Shown: in pieces, positions 26,158 through 34,584 of the stretch
Layout of the letters: each line of letters opens with the position of its first letter
How positions within the stretch are numbered: the first letter of the stretch is position 1
Source: Elusimicrobia bacterium HGW-Elusimicrobia-3
Lineage (GTDB): Bacteria > Elusimicrobiota > Elusimicrobia > Elusimicrobiales > UBA9959
NCBI GenBank assembly: GCA_002840355.1
Contig: PHAL01000020.1
Location: forward strand, 1 to 40,149
Length of the DNA stretch: 40,149 nt
Direction: 5' to 3'
Program-made: the position numbers and the translations under genes
Notes under the pieces: generated by a model
Told to the model about the DNA's origin: nothing
The model's database searches: none
Seen by the model: the letters and a program-made list of their open reading frames with translations, nothing else

Positions 26158-26223
26158 TTCCTATTTCTCCAGTATGAATTCTTCGTTTGGTTATTTGCGC
26201 CAGATTAGTCACACACTAGTCAG

Positions 26224-26239
26224 TGCAATTTCCATGCCA
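26224..26239 (-). promoter_or_regulatory. Sigma-54 promoter of precursor 3 (and probably precursor 2)
   Basis: On the minus strand TGGCATGGAAATTGCA fits the consensus most closely of the four sites (the base after TGGCA is T rather than C). The predicted start is near 26213, about 55 bases upstream of the precursor 3 ATG. Confidence 0.9.
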
Positions 26240-26340
26240 ACCCGGGAATCCGGTTGCCACCCGCTATTGTGCCGACAGTTTTGCAGTGAGTTAGCACAGC
26301 GGGCGATGTTAAGACCGCTGTAGACAGGAGCCATGGGATA

Positions 26341-26372
26341 TTTTCTTTTGAAAATATATTTTCATATGAAAA
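26341..26372. promoter_or_regulatory. Tandem palindromic activator site (UAS) for the precursors
   Basis: TTTTCTTTTGAAAA (26341-26354) and TTTTCATATGAAAA (26359-26372) have centres 18 bp apart. They lie about 130-160 bp upstream of the predicted sigma-54 start and next to the terminator of the upstream operon. They are near-identical in form to 24610-24642 and 34960-34994. Confidence 0.75.
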
Positions 26373-26380
26373 TATGGCGT

Positions 26381-26412
26381 AAAATAAAAAAGCCGGCTGG
26401 AAGCCGGCTTTT
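26381..26412 (-). terminator. Rho-independent terminator of the kinase operon
   Basis: The stem AAGCCGGCT (26390-26398 with 26402-26410), extended by A-T pairs, and a 3-base loop are followed on the minus strand by TTTTTTATTTT. It separates the kinase operon from the precursor operon. Confidence 0.9.
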
Positions 26413-26429
26413 CTGCTGAGCAATAGTGC

Positions 26430-28106
26430 CTACTGCCAGGGGGGTTCTTTGCCGTTGACTTTCAGCCAGGGGAGGTCGGCGAACTTCTCCGCGCCGTGGC
26501 CGGTGGCCATGGTGAGGTCGGTGAAGCCGCGCCCGTGCAGATCTTTGGCTATATCTTCGCCTTTCACGCCGTCGCCCAGTTCGGAGTCTATATAGACGGG
26601 AATGTCGCGCGGCAGGGTTTCGGCGGCGGCGGAGAATTCTTCGGCGGTCTTGAAGGCCTTCAGGTCGGCGCCGGCGGCACGGGCGGCCATGCGCCAGTTC
26701 ATGTGCACCAGCAGATCGTCGTCCAGCAGCACGGCGCGCAGGCCGGCGGCGGGCTTGGCCGCGGCCGGCAGCTCCATAATTACGCTCGTGCCCTTGCCGG
26801 GCGCGGATTCAATGCGCAGGCTGCCGCCCCAGCTCTCGGCGGAAGTCCTGGCATGGTAGAGGCCCAGGCCGGTGCCGCCGGCTTTGCCGTGCGTCTCGCC
26901 CTTAGCGCCCAGCCTGCCCAGTATTTCCGCCGGTATGCCCTTACCGTCGTCTTTTACCTCTATCAGAACTTTGCCGTCCGTGGCCGCCAGCCGCACCGCC
27001 ACGGTGCCGGGGCCGGCGAAGGCCTCTACCGAGTTGTTTACCAGATTGGAAATTATGCGCTGCAGCTCTTTCGGGTCCACCGCGGCCTTCACGCCGTCGG
27101 CGTCGGAGTAAAACTCTATCTTCACGCCGGCCCTGTCCTTGTGCTGAATGCGCTTCTCGGCCAGCACCTGCTCAATGAGGCCGGCAAGCGCGCAGGTTTC
27201 CGGCCTGGCGGCCGCGGCGCCTGGCGCGCGGTAACGTTGCAGCAAATCATCCGCTATGCCCTGCATGCGGGCTATGGAGCCGTCTACAAGCGTGCGCTTC
27301 TCCTCGGGTAGGGCCAAGCCTTTCGCCGCGGCCCCCAGCGCCGCCAGGGGCGAGCGTATGTCGTGCGCCACCTGCGCGGCCATGTCGGAGACGGCCTTAC
27401 TGACGGCCAGTTCGCTCTCCAGCCTGGCCGCCTGGCCCAGTGCGTCGCTCATGCGCGCGGTCATCTGCGCGAACGGCGTGCCGATGATGCCGGCCGGCAG
27501 GCTGGCTATGTTCTTCTTGATCGAATCGCGGATTATATCGCCTTGGCCGGAATCGGTTATGGAGTTAATCTCGTTGACCGACCGCTCTATGGCCAGCAGC
27601 GTCTGTATGGCGCCCATGTTGGAGAGTATCAGCAGCCCCAGGAAAAAGAACACCACGGTGACGAACAGCACGTAGTTCTGCATGAACACGGCCGCGTTCA
27701 CGTCCACCAGGTCTATCACATATTCCAGCCGGCCCAACTCGGCGCCGTTCGAGATGAAGGGGACGCTTTTATTAAGCTGCGCGCGGGGCCTGTCGTAGAG
27801 GTTGCCGACGATGGCTTCTTTGAATATCCAGCGGCTGCCTTCAAATTGCACTGGATGGAAGGTGATGCGCTTGATATTCTCGTTCTTTATGCGCCACATG
27901 ATCCGTTGCGTTTCGAAGACATCTCCCTCAAGAAAGGCCTTCTCGAAATAGGCCGCGTTCTGCCGCATGGCGGTCAGCAATTTGTCGTCCGCCACGCGTA
28001 TGGCCGAAAAAGCAGAAAAAGCCTGCCAGAAGGCGATAAAAACAAGCACCGCCAGCGCGTAGTGCCGCCAGTTGTAAATCAGTATCCGACCAAATAGCTT
28101 CAACAT
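26430..28106 (-). CDS. Hybrid sensor histidine kinase with C-terminal receiver
   Basis: This 558-residue protein has two transmembrane helices (about 16-36 and 143-163) flanking an extracytoplasmic sensor domain of about 105 residues. A linker follows, then a HisKA domain with His248 (VAHDIRSPLAAL) and a catalytic ATPase domain: N box near 354-358, DDGKGIP near 386-392, GTGLGL near 411-416. A receiver-like domain runs from about residue 455 with Asp507 as the likely phosphate acceptor (VYIDSEL). Its ATG overlaps the stop of the OppA-like lipoprotein gene, so the two are coupled. No DNA-binding output is encoded nearby. Given the sigma-54 sites around it, an NtrC-like partner outside the window is likely (inference). 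Base composition is native, unlike the genes upstream. Confidence 0.9.
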   Translation of the reverse strand: MLKLFGRILIYNWRHYALAVLVFIAFWQAFSAFSAIRVADDKLLTAMRQNAAYFEKAFLEGDVFETQRIMWRIKNENIKRITFHPVQFEGSRWIFKEAIVGNLYDRPRAQLNKSVPFISNGAELGRLEYVIDLVDVNAAVFMQNYVLFVTVVFFFLGLLILSNMGAIQTLLAIERSVNEINSITDSGQGDIIRDSIKKNIASLPAGIIGTPFAQMTARMSDALGQAARLESELAVSKAVSDMAAQVAHDIRSPLAALGAAAKGLALPEEKRTLVDGSIARMQGIADDLLQRYRAPGAAAARPETCALAGLIEQVLAEKRIQHKDRAGVKIEFYSDADGVKAAVDPKELQRIISNLVNNSVEAFAGPGTVAVRLAATDGKVLIEVKDDGKGIPAEILGRLGAKGETHGKAGGTGLGLYHARTSAESWGGSLRIESAPGKGTSVIMELPAAAKPAAGLRAVLLDDDLLVHMNWRMAARAAGADLKAFKTAEEFSAAAETLPRDIPVYIDSELGDGVKGEDIAKDLHGRGFTDLTMATGHGAEKFADLPWLKVNGKEPPWQ

Positions 28107-29527
28107 CTCAACTCCGAAACCACAGGGAACTCGAGGAATCCTTTGCCCACATTAAGATTTATTATTTCCCGAGGATACCACAATACTTTTTTATTCTGAT
28201 AAAGCGGCAGCACCAGACCTTCCTCTTCAAACTCCTTTATTATTTCTTTAGCGAGTGCCTCTTTTTTTTCGGGATTGTCCTCAAGGAGAAGTCTCTTATA
28301 ATTCGCGGCTATTTCCCGTGGCTCAAAATCCAGATAACCTATATCCTTTATGGTATAGAACAAGAAATCACTTAACTCCGGACGCATCGTATTCATTATT
28401 ATAGGAACGAGTGAATATGGGCGGTTTGGTTTATGCAAGCGTGCCACTAATTTTGCCGGCTCCCAATTTACCACAGTCAACGGGATCCCCGTTTCTTTCC
28501 GGATCTTTTTGGCGAATTCAGCCATTTCCGCGTAATTATCCCTGCGCCAATTTGCGAAAAGAATTTCTCCCGTCTCGCTGCGCCTCATTCGCTTGCCATC
28601 GCAGACCTGCCGGGGCTTTCCGGCTCTCGCCCCCGGAACTCCCAGAGGCAGGACATTACCTATATCACCGAACTCAGTGGGACCAGGAAAGAATGCTTTT
28701 CTAAGCTCAGCCACATTCAGGCAATTATAAACCCTTAGTCGAAGTTCCCGGTCCGGAATATTAAGAACAAGACTTCCGACCGTAAGCTCCACATTAACGA
28801 ACGGGACGTACTCTTTTTTAACCCATTCTGGAATATCCCCTGAATTTACCATGTTGAAATCCGCTATATCCCTGCTCTGCAGTCTTGGATCCGTCTTTCC
28901 TTTGTACTCATATATGACCACCTTGTTGTAGCCGTTAGAAATTGGGGTTTTTCGCTCTAGGACAAGTTTATCCGCAGTTAAAGACTTGACAGAAAACTGC
29001 CCAAGCCCATCCTCAATCCCGCCACCGGTGTCGATAGTGGGAGCATTTGAGTAAGATGTCAGATATCCCAAATACCCTTTTCTTGAGGATTTAAATTTCA
29101 CAACGACACAGGAGCCATTTTCACCTATTAAGACTTCCGGAGTATATTTTCTCGTGATGGACACAACGTGTTCATAGAAAGACCTGAGGGTTAATCGGGC
29201 TTTATTGTTAAACTTAAGCGTTGTATCCGGACAGAATGAATACTCAGTATAATCGACGCTCCTGTGCCATTGTTTTAATATCTGCGACGTATAGTTTTGG
29301 CCATCACTCTGCCGGAAAATGGGCTCATGCGTCTGGATTAAAACATAGTAAACCGCAGTTTGTTTCGCGTTCTTTGTGGAAACCGAATCCGGAACAACCG
29401 ACAGAACCCCCCACTCACGCTGTTTAGAGCATCCTGAAAGAAATAAACACAAAAACGCCGCCGACAATAGTCCGCACGCAAAGAACCGATTGGCGAATAA
29501 AGTTTTACGTAAAGAGTGTTTCTGCAT
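28100..29527 (-). CDS. OppA-like solute-binding lipoprotein (SBP family 5)
   Basis: This 475-residue exported protein has a long signal sequence and a lipobox LSGC at residues 30-33, so it is anchored at Cys33. Segments such as HEPIFRQSDGQNYTSQILKQ (residues 69-88), the DTTLKFNNKARLT region and the C-terminal EEGLVLPLYQNKKVLWYPRE are typical of oligopeptide/nickel-binding proteins (SBP family 5). No Opp permease or ATPase genes accompany it, so uptake is unlikely. It overlaps the upstream radical SAM gene by 23 bases and its stop overlaps the kinase's start. A receptor role, delivering a peptide signal to the kinase, fits. Confidence 0.85.
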   Translation of the reverse strand: MQKHSLRKTLFANRFFACGLLSAAFLCLFLSGCSKQREWGVLSVVPDSVSTKNAKQTAVYYVLIQTHEPIFRQSDGQNYTSQILKQWHRSVDYTEYSFCPDTTLKFNNKARLTLRSFYEHVVSITRKYTPEVLIGENGSCVVVKFKSSRKGYLGYLTSYSNAPTIDTGGGIEDGLGQFSVKSLTADKLVLERKTPISNGYNKVVIYEYKGKTDPRLQSRDIADFNMVNSGDIPEWVKKEYVPFVNVELTVGSLVLNIPDRELRLRVYNCLNVAELRKAFFPGPTEFGDIGNVLPLGVPGARAGKPRQVCDGKRMRRSETGEILFANWRRDNYAEMAEFAKKIRKETGIPLTVVNWEPAKLVARLHKPNRPYSLVPIIMNTMRPELSDFLFYTIKDIGYLDFEPREIAANYKRLLLEDNPEKKEALAKEIIKEFEEEGLVLPLYQNKKVLWYPREIINLNVGKGFLEFPVVSELRC

Positions 29528-30377
29528 TTTTCCCCAAAAAGAGGTACGAGCACAAAGTACACGGGTCGGAATGAATCGGTTCCAGGCTGGTTTCCGGAAC
29601 CTTTAAAAATTTCGCTATTCCCTTAAAAGTTTTACCGGTAATAAGCCTATAAAAAAGGCTCTCCATATGCCCCTGCAAAGTAGGGTGCGAAAACACTTTC
29701 TTTTTATCCCCCAGCACCAGTGAAGAACAGCATACGCTGAACCCGCACCCCCCGAGATACATCATCTTGCCTATTCTTGGACATTTTTTTCCAAGCACCC
29801 CCTCATCGAACGACGGGTGTTTATAGCCAAGCAAATTCCTGGCAGCTGCGCCGACCGGCAGCACCTTTTGGATACCGACGCGGAATGATCCAATCTTTTT
29901 CAATTCCGCCACAAGCGCAACATCGAGCGGATTTGAAACACAGAACGACACGCTGAAATCAATTCCCAGTTCTTTGCACGCCTGAGAGATGTTGGCTATG
30001 TTGTTAATCGGCAAGAATTCGGCATGATAGCGGTCATAAGAGACCTGCACGCTTGTAAGCCGGATAAATGACTTAAGTGTCTTTATCGCCTTTCCAAGAC
30101 TATCTCCAAAGTGCCCGTTAGTCGTCATCCGGACCCGGAACCCGGACAGACCTGGAAGTCCCCTCAGAATCTTGTTGGCTTTTGCTACATACAACGTCGG
30201 TTCTCCGCCGGCAAGCAAAACGGCCTTGACCCCAAATTCCATTATAGTGTCACGGATAAGGCCGATTTCTTTTGGTGACAGCTCGTGGGGAGCCTGGGAC
30301 GCTGTCGCGCAATGGCGGCATCGGAAATTACACTTTTCTCCCAGTGTAATGCCCAATTCGCGGACACTTGCGCTCAT
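29505..30377 (-). CDS. Short radical SAM enzyme 1
   Basis: This 290-residue protein has the cluster motif at Cys16, Cys20 and Cys23 (CNFRCRHC) and GGEPT a little further on. A C-terminal region has conserved cysteines (KKCPRI, GGCGFSVCC, DPCTLC) that could hold an auxiliary cluster, shorter than a SPASM domain. It is a paralog of the enzyme at 30836-31714, with motifs at identical positions. It follows the 68-residue peptide gene by 27 bases. No good ribosome site is seen, so translational coupling to the peptide gene is possible. Confidence 0.85.
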   Translation of the reverse strand: MSASVRELGITLGEKCNFRCRHCATASQAPHELSPKEIGLIRDTIMEFGVKAVLLAGGEPTLYVAKANKILRGLPGLSGFRVRMTTNGHFGDSLGKAIKTLKSFIRLTSVQVSYDRYHAEFLPINNIANISQACKELGIDFSVSFCVSNPLDVALVAELKKIGSFRVGIQKVLPVGAAARNLLGYKHPSFDEGVLGKKCPRIGKMMYLGGCGFSVCCSSLVLGDKKKVFSHPTLQGHMESLFYRLITGKTFKGIAKFLKVPETSLEPIHSDPCTLCSYLFLGKNAETLFT

Positions 30378-30404
30378 TAATAATTTGAGGAGGCCAAAAA
30401 CTCT

Positions 30405-30611
30405 CTAGGCGTTCTTGTTGTTATTATTCCCGCGAAGAATATCCCCAGAGCCATCGCAGACAATGATGTTGCTGTTGGACATTTTCGCTACCGAGAAAAG
30501 CGATTCTTTTTCGTTGCCGGAAAGAGAAAGCACATATTTGGTCACGTTTGCGGCCGAGAAAAGCCCGAGAGATACCAGGAAAGCCGCCACTATCTTGTCA
30601 GTATTAGTCAT
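30405..30611 (-). CDS. 68-residue candidate precursor or signalling peptide
   Basis: This 68-residue peptide has a hydrophobic stretch near the N-terminus (AAFLVSLGLFSAANVTKYVL), a polar middle with a single Cys (NIIVCDGSGD) and an Asn-rich end (NNNNKNA). It resembles neither the Cys-rich leaders nor a family I know. It is the first gene behind a sigma-70-type promoter, with an AGGGGG ribosome site, just upstream of radical SAM enzyme 1. That position, and the lack of any other small ORF nearby, make it the likely substrate of that enzyme. It might instead be a small membrane protein. Confidence 0.6.
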   Translation of the reverse strand: MTNTDKIVAAFLVSLGLFSAANVTKYVLSLSGNEKESLFSVAKMSNSNIIVCDGSGDILRGNNNNKNA

Positions 30612-30634
30612 TTATTTTTCCCCCTAACCCATAT

Positions 30635-30663
30635 ATTTTACCACTTTTAGGACTTTTCAGCAA
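30635..30663 (-). promoter_or_regulatory. Sigma-70-type promoter of the peptide-radical SAM-lipoprotein-kinase operon
   Basis: On the minus strand TTGCTG (30658-30663) and TAAAAT (30635-30640) are separated by 17 bases, with TG one base before the -10 (extended -10). It sits just after the upstream terminator, so this operon starts independently of sigma-54. Confidence 0.75.
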
Positions 30664-30672
30664 TTTGCGAAT

Positions 30673-30707
30673 AAAAAAAGGGAAAGCAAATATTACTTTG
30701 CTTTCCC
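30673..30707 (-). terminator. Rho-independent terminator of the tldDE-radical SAM operon
   Basis: An 11-bp repeat GGGAAAGCAAA (30680-30690 with 30697-30707) with a 6-base loop is followed on the minus strand by seven T. It ends the operon of TldD, TldE and radical SAM enzyme 2, 128 bases past the last stop codon. Confidence 0.9.
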
Positions 30708-30835
30708 TGGATACATCCGGTTAAGGCCGGATCGTGGATACTCTGGGGCCGATTCCCCAAATTACAAGGATATGTGACAATTATAGGATAAGAGAAAATG
30801 CCTGGGACCGAAAGGGCCCTTGGGGCCCTATTTGA

Positions 30836-31714
30836 TTACCCCAAAGACCCAGACGAGCAGCACCGGCCGATATGCCGGCACAAATTGCACGCCAAAGAAT
30901 GCTCCGGGCGTAACGTGGCCCTATCAATCCCGAATTTATCCAATAACCCGCCGAAGGTGTACTGCCTCATCGTCTTATGAAAATCGCTTTCAAGCAGTTC
31001 TCCCAGCGTTGCAAATGTTTTTTGTCCCATTTTGCCAGCCTGGGACCCGGCGGGCAGATTAAGGTCGCACAACGCAAAACCTCTTCCGCTCAAGTATACC
31101 GGCTTCTTCAAGTTTGGGCAACTTCGGCCGAGAACCTCCGGCTCAAAGGCGGGGAAGTTGTAACTGATGGCGTTGCTCTCCGCAGCCCCGGCAGATATAA
31201 CTTTCTGAATAACCACAGAAAAATCACCGACAGCCCGAAGTTTTGAAACAAGCAAAAGATCCAAGGGGGACTCTATGACCATATTTACGCTGAATTCCAC
31301 GCCAATATTACTGCACGCCAAAAAAAGATGCCCTACATTTTCAAAGGGCAGGAATTTAGCGTGCCATTTATCATAGGACAGCTGAACCTTACTCAGATGC
31401 TCTATCCTTTTCAAGGTTGCTTCAGCGACTTCAACATTTTTTGCAAAACTCCCGTTAGTGGTAATCGTAATAAAAATCTTTTCAGGGTTTTTTATTCCTC
31501 GCAAAAGATTATTGATCACAGGAATATGCAGCGTGGGCTCCCCTCCTGCGATAATTATTGATCCGATCTTGTTCTGGGCCAAGGTCTCCGCAAGTACGCT
31601 GATTTCGGCGCCAGAAAGCGTATCGCTCAGCTTTGGAACAATCAGGCAGTGGGCACAGGAAAAATTGCACCGATATCCGGGGAGCACCCCTAACTCTTCA
31701 ATTTCTTTAGCCAT
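30836..31714 (-). CDS. Short radical SAM enzyme 2
   Basis: This 292-residue protein is a paralog of the enzyme at 29505-30377. The cluster cysteines are again at 16, 20 and 23 (CNFSCAHC), followed by GGEPT, and the C-terminal cysteines are at SCPNLK, GFALCDL and CNLCRH plus CC near the end. I chose the ATG at 31714 because it gives the same N-terminus as enzyme 1 and does not overlap the TldE gene; an upstream ATG at 31786 would overlap it by 40 bases. It is the last gene of the operon with TldD and TldE. Confidence 0.82.
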   Translation of the reverse strand: MAKEIEELGVLPGYRCNFSCAHCLIVPKLSDTLSGAEISVLAETLAQNKIGSIIIAGGEPTLHIPVINNLLRGIKNPEKIFITITTNGSFAKNVEVAEATLKRIEHLSKVQLSYDKWHAKFLPFENVGHLFLACSNIGVEFSVNMVIESPLDLLLVSKLRAVGDFSVVIQKVISAGAAESNAISYNFPAFEPEVLGRSCPNLKKPVYLSGRGFALCDLNLPAGSQAGKMGQKTFATLGELLESDFHKTMRQYTFGGLLDKFGIDRATLRPEHSLACNLCRHIGRCCSSGSLG

Positions 31715-31746
31715 ATTTCCAGCAACAGGCAGGCTACAGTCCCAAT

Positions 31747-33042
31747 TTACTTTCCGGAAACAACTGCCCCAGAAAAGGAGATCCATGGAAACTCTGACCT
31801 ACCAAGATTTACCCTTTCGGAGGAAATACCGTTAATACGCTTAAGCATATCCGGAATGTTTCCTGAAACCATTGTTTCAGATATTGGATAACGTATTTTG
31901 CCGTTCTCAATGTAAAAACTATTCTTTGCTACTCCGGAAAAATCTCCAGCTTCACTAGGGGCTGCTCCTGAAAACCTGGGAATCAAAAGACCTTTTTTCA
32001 CCTTTCTAATCAAATCCACAAGCCTCTCGCTTCCGGGATCAATGGTTAGACAACCGCCGTCATTTGCTGCGCGTGTCAGCCCGCTCTTCCTCGCGCCATA
32101 AGAATCAAGCAGGAAGCTCTTCAGCATCCCTTTCTCAACAATAACCGTATTCGCCACCTTGTATCCGTCTTGTGTAAAATAATACCCGTCAGACATCTCG
32201 TGAGAAAGGGGAACCGACCGCAATGTCAGATTCTCGCAGGCTATCTTTTTTCCGCATTTATTCCTGTAAACACTTGTCCCGGGAATTATCATTTTTGAAG
32301 ACAACGCCTGCCCACAGACAAACTCAACGAAGTAGTCAAGGCAGTGAGGCATCACTACTATATCCCCGCTGAATTTACCTTTAAGCGGAGAAGGGTGGGT
32401 ATGTCTTTCGGCGTGCTGAAAAAGCACGCCAAGCGATCCGCACTGCATAAGCGGCCGGCTTAGATCCGGCAATCCAACAGAGAAGTAATTTATCGAAGAC
32501 GATTTGCCGTTATCCTGTGCGGCAAAGTTCACGGATAGTTTGTAAGCCCCGTAAACTGAAACCATATCCACACCGTCCGAGTTTAATACTCTTTCGCTTT
32601 TTTTTGTAAATTCCAGCGCCGCGTCGCGGATCCTTATTTTGGGATATTGCTTGCGGGTTTCCTTAAGAAATTCCAGGACACGGCTACACATCTTTTCCTT
32701 GTCAGGCAAAATTAGCCCATTGGAAAACCTTTGCGCTGGCTGCCGGGCTGCGATATCCCAGGACTTATCGGGCAAGGCTGCCTTGGAGGCGGCGACAGCC
32801 GCTTTCGCCCCTGCCGCTATATCTCCCGGCACCGTACCACTCACGGACACAACCCCCCTGCGGCCATTATTGACCACCTCCAGCCGTACGCTTGAGCTGC
32901 ACATTGTCCGCAATAAGGACAACTCTCCGATTTCAACATTCAGCTCGTGTTTTTCGATATCGGTAAAATAGCACTGCGCTTTTTTCGCTCCGGCTCCAAG
33001 CAGCTCGCGCAGGCAGAATTCGGGAAAGTCCTGTATAAGCAT
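31747..33042 (-). CDS. TldE/PmbA-like metallopeptidase subunit
   Basis: This 431-residue protein belongs to the TldE/PmbA family (U62), which pairs with TldD as a heterodimer and lacks the zinc motif. The N-terminal half has the fold seen in AVAASKAALPDKSWDIAARQ; the C-terminal half includes GDIVVMPHCLDYFVEFVCGQ and SFLLDSYGARKSGLTRAAND. It starts one base after the TldD stop. In other bacteria TldD/TldE cut leader peptides or degrade unfolded modified peptides (microcin B17, CcdA). Confidence 0.85.
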   Translation of the reverse strand: MLIQDFPEFCLRELLGAGAKKAQCYFTDIEKHELNVEIGELSLLRTMCSSSVRLEVVNNGRRGVVSVSGTVPGDIAAGAKAAVAASKAALPDKSWDIAARQPAQRFSNGLILPDKEKMCSRVLEFLKETRKQYPKIRIRDAALEFTKKSERVLNSDGVDMVSVYGAYKLSVNFAAQDNGKSSSINYFSVGLPDLSRPLMQCGSLGVLFQHAERHTHPSPLKGKFSGDIVVMPHCLDYFVEFVCGQALSSKMIIPGTSVYRNKCGKKIACENLTLRSVPLSHEMSDGYYFTQDGYKVANTVIVEKGMLKSFLLDSYGARKSGLTRAANDGGCLTIDPGSERLVDLIRKVKKGLLIPRFSGAAPSEAGDFSGVAKNSFYIENGKIRYPISETMVSGNIPDMLKRINGISSERVNLGRSEFPWISFSGAVVSGK

Positions 33043-33043
33043 T

Positions 33044-34420
33044 TCACTTGCCCCCGATATTAACCACGCATTTTATCGCCGGGCCGCCGATGCTTACCGG
33101 AATCGACTGCTTTTTACCGCACATGCCGGAGCAATCCCAAAGGATCTTGTCGGAAACCATTGAAACAGTTTTGAGCATTTCGTAGGCCACGCCAGAAACG
33201 GCGGTGTCATTTATTGCTTTGCCCAGCTTTCCATTTTTAATTTCGTAGCCCAAGGAGATCCCGAACATAAATTCGCTGGTTATGTCAGCCTGGCCATTGC
33301 TCGCCTGGATCAGGTAATAGCCGTCCTTGACGGAAGCTATCATGTCCTCCACCCGGCTTTTTCCCGGCAACACGGCGGTATTCCGCATTCGCACTATGGG
33401 CTCATCCGAGAAGGAGTAGGCCCTGGCGTTGCCGGTCGGGTGCATTTTGAAATAGGCGGCCGACGCGCGACTATGCATATAGGATTTAAGTACCCCTTTG
33501 TCGATGATGGTAACGTCTTCCGCCCTAGTGCCCTCATCGTCCACATGCACCGGGACGTTACACGGTTTCCCTTCATATGTGTGGGCAAGGTCAACCAAAG
33601 TAACGAGGGGACTCGCAACGGCCTTGTTTAAAAGATTTCCTGCGACAGAGCCGAAACGAACATTATCAGCCTCCGCAGTGTGGCCAATGGCCTCATGCGC
33701 GAGCATAGCGGTAACATCCGAAGCGAGAACGCATTCCGATTTACCGGATCTTGCAGACACGCATTCCGACTTTTTCATCAGATTCAAATACAGCTGATCC
33801 AACTCCCCGAAAAGATCAGATGGCTGCGGAAAGACATCCTCGATATGCCCCAACCTGGCTATTAAAGACCCAAGATTCACCAATTTCCCTTTCCTGTCGG
33901 TTGAGATACTGATAAAAGAAGTCGTCCTGGGGACCAAAGAGTAGGCTTCGGAGCCAAACGAGGTTATAAGGCTTTTTTCCATATCCAAAGCGCTGATATT
34001 AACGCTTCGGCTTTTTAACCATTTAAATTTAGACAGATAGCCGTCTATCTCTTTTGCGAATTCTATCTGTTCTTTTTGTGTCCGCCTCTTCTTCTTTGTC
34101 GAATAGTCGCGGCATGAAGTTGCCGGGGAAGCGTGCGGTCTTATAGCCCGCTTATCCAGAACGGAGCTCAAAGATCTGGCGTTTTTAGCCGCTGCTGCAA
34201 TAGCTCTTTTTACATCTTCAGGATCAGTGCCCTGTATCGCGGTAAAACCCCAAGCGCCCGCCCGGCAGACCCTTGCAGAAATCCCGCGAGAAGAAGATGC
34301 TTCGTTTGTCATGAGGCTACCGTTCAAAAGACTGAGCCTAGAAGAACGGTTTTCCTGCATCCGCAATTCTGTATGCCCGCTGAACAGCGCCGCGTATTTT
34401 TGTAGGTTTTTTTCAATCAT
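33044..34420 (-). CDS. tldD: TldD-like zinc metallopeptidase
   Basis: This 458-residue protein has the zinc motif HEAIGH (residues 242-247) in the form HExxxH typical of TldD, and a late Cys (451, in AIKCVVNIGG) as further ligand. With TldE it forms a protease for small peptides and RiPP leaders. A possible -10 (TACAAT, 34445-34450) lies upstream without a clear -35. Its low-GC composition and its place with radical SAM enzyme 2 suggest it serves the peptide system rather than general housekeeping. Confidence 0.88.
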   Translation of the reverse strand: MIEKNLQKYAALFSGHTELRMQENRSSRLSLLNGSLMTNEASSSRGISARVCRAGAWGFTAIQGTDPEDVKRAIAAAAKNARSLSSVLDKRAIRPHASPATSCRDYSTKKKRRTQKEQIEFAKEIDGYLSKFKWLKSRSVNISALDMEKSLITSFGSEAYSLVPRTTSFISISTDRKGKLVNLGSLIARLGHIEDVFPQPSDLFGELDQLYLNLMKKSECVSARSGKSECVLASDVTAMLAHEAIGHTAEADNVRFGSVAGNLLNKAVASPLVTLVDLAHTYEGKPCNVPVHVDDEGTRAEDVTIIDKGVLKSYMHSRASAAYFKMHPTGNARAYSFSDEPIVRMRNTAVLPGKSRVEDMIASVKDGYYLIQASNGQADITSEFMFGISLGYEIKNGKLGKAINDTAVSGVAYEMLKTVSMVSDKILWDCSGMCGKKQSIPVSIGGPAIKCVVNIGGK

Positions 34421-34474
34421 ACCTAATAATCAGTTTGCATACAGATTGTATCGTTTTTTGGCAGGGATATCCCA

Positions 34475-34507
34475 AAAGCCAAAAGCGGCCCGCAAAGCAG
34501 CCGCTTT
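34475..34507 (-). terminator. Hairpin between the broken small ORF and TldD
   Basis: The repeat AAAGCGGC (34482-34489 with 34500-34507) on the minus strand is followed by TGGCTTTTGG, a weak T tract. It may end the sigma-54 transcript of the small ORF before TldD. Confidence 0.4.
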
Positions 34508-34584
34508 CAATCCTCTTAGCGTTCTCACTCGGTTCTGCGCTGCCTGTAGTAGTTTGCCTGGCCCGCCATAGGCCCCTTGGCCGG

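Noticed and set aside
31715-31786. Longer N-terminus for radical SAM enzyme 2
   Set aside because: It overlaps TldE by 40 bases, and the shorter start aligns exactly with enzyme 1.
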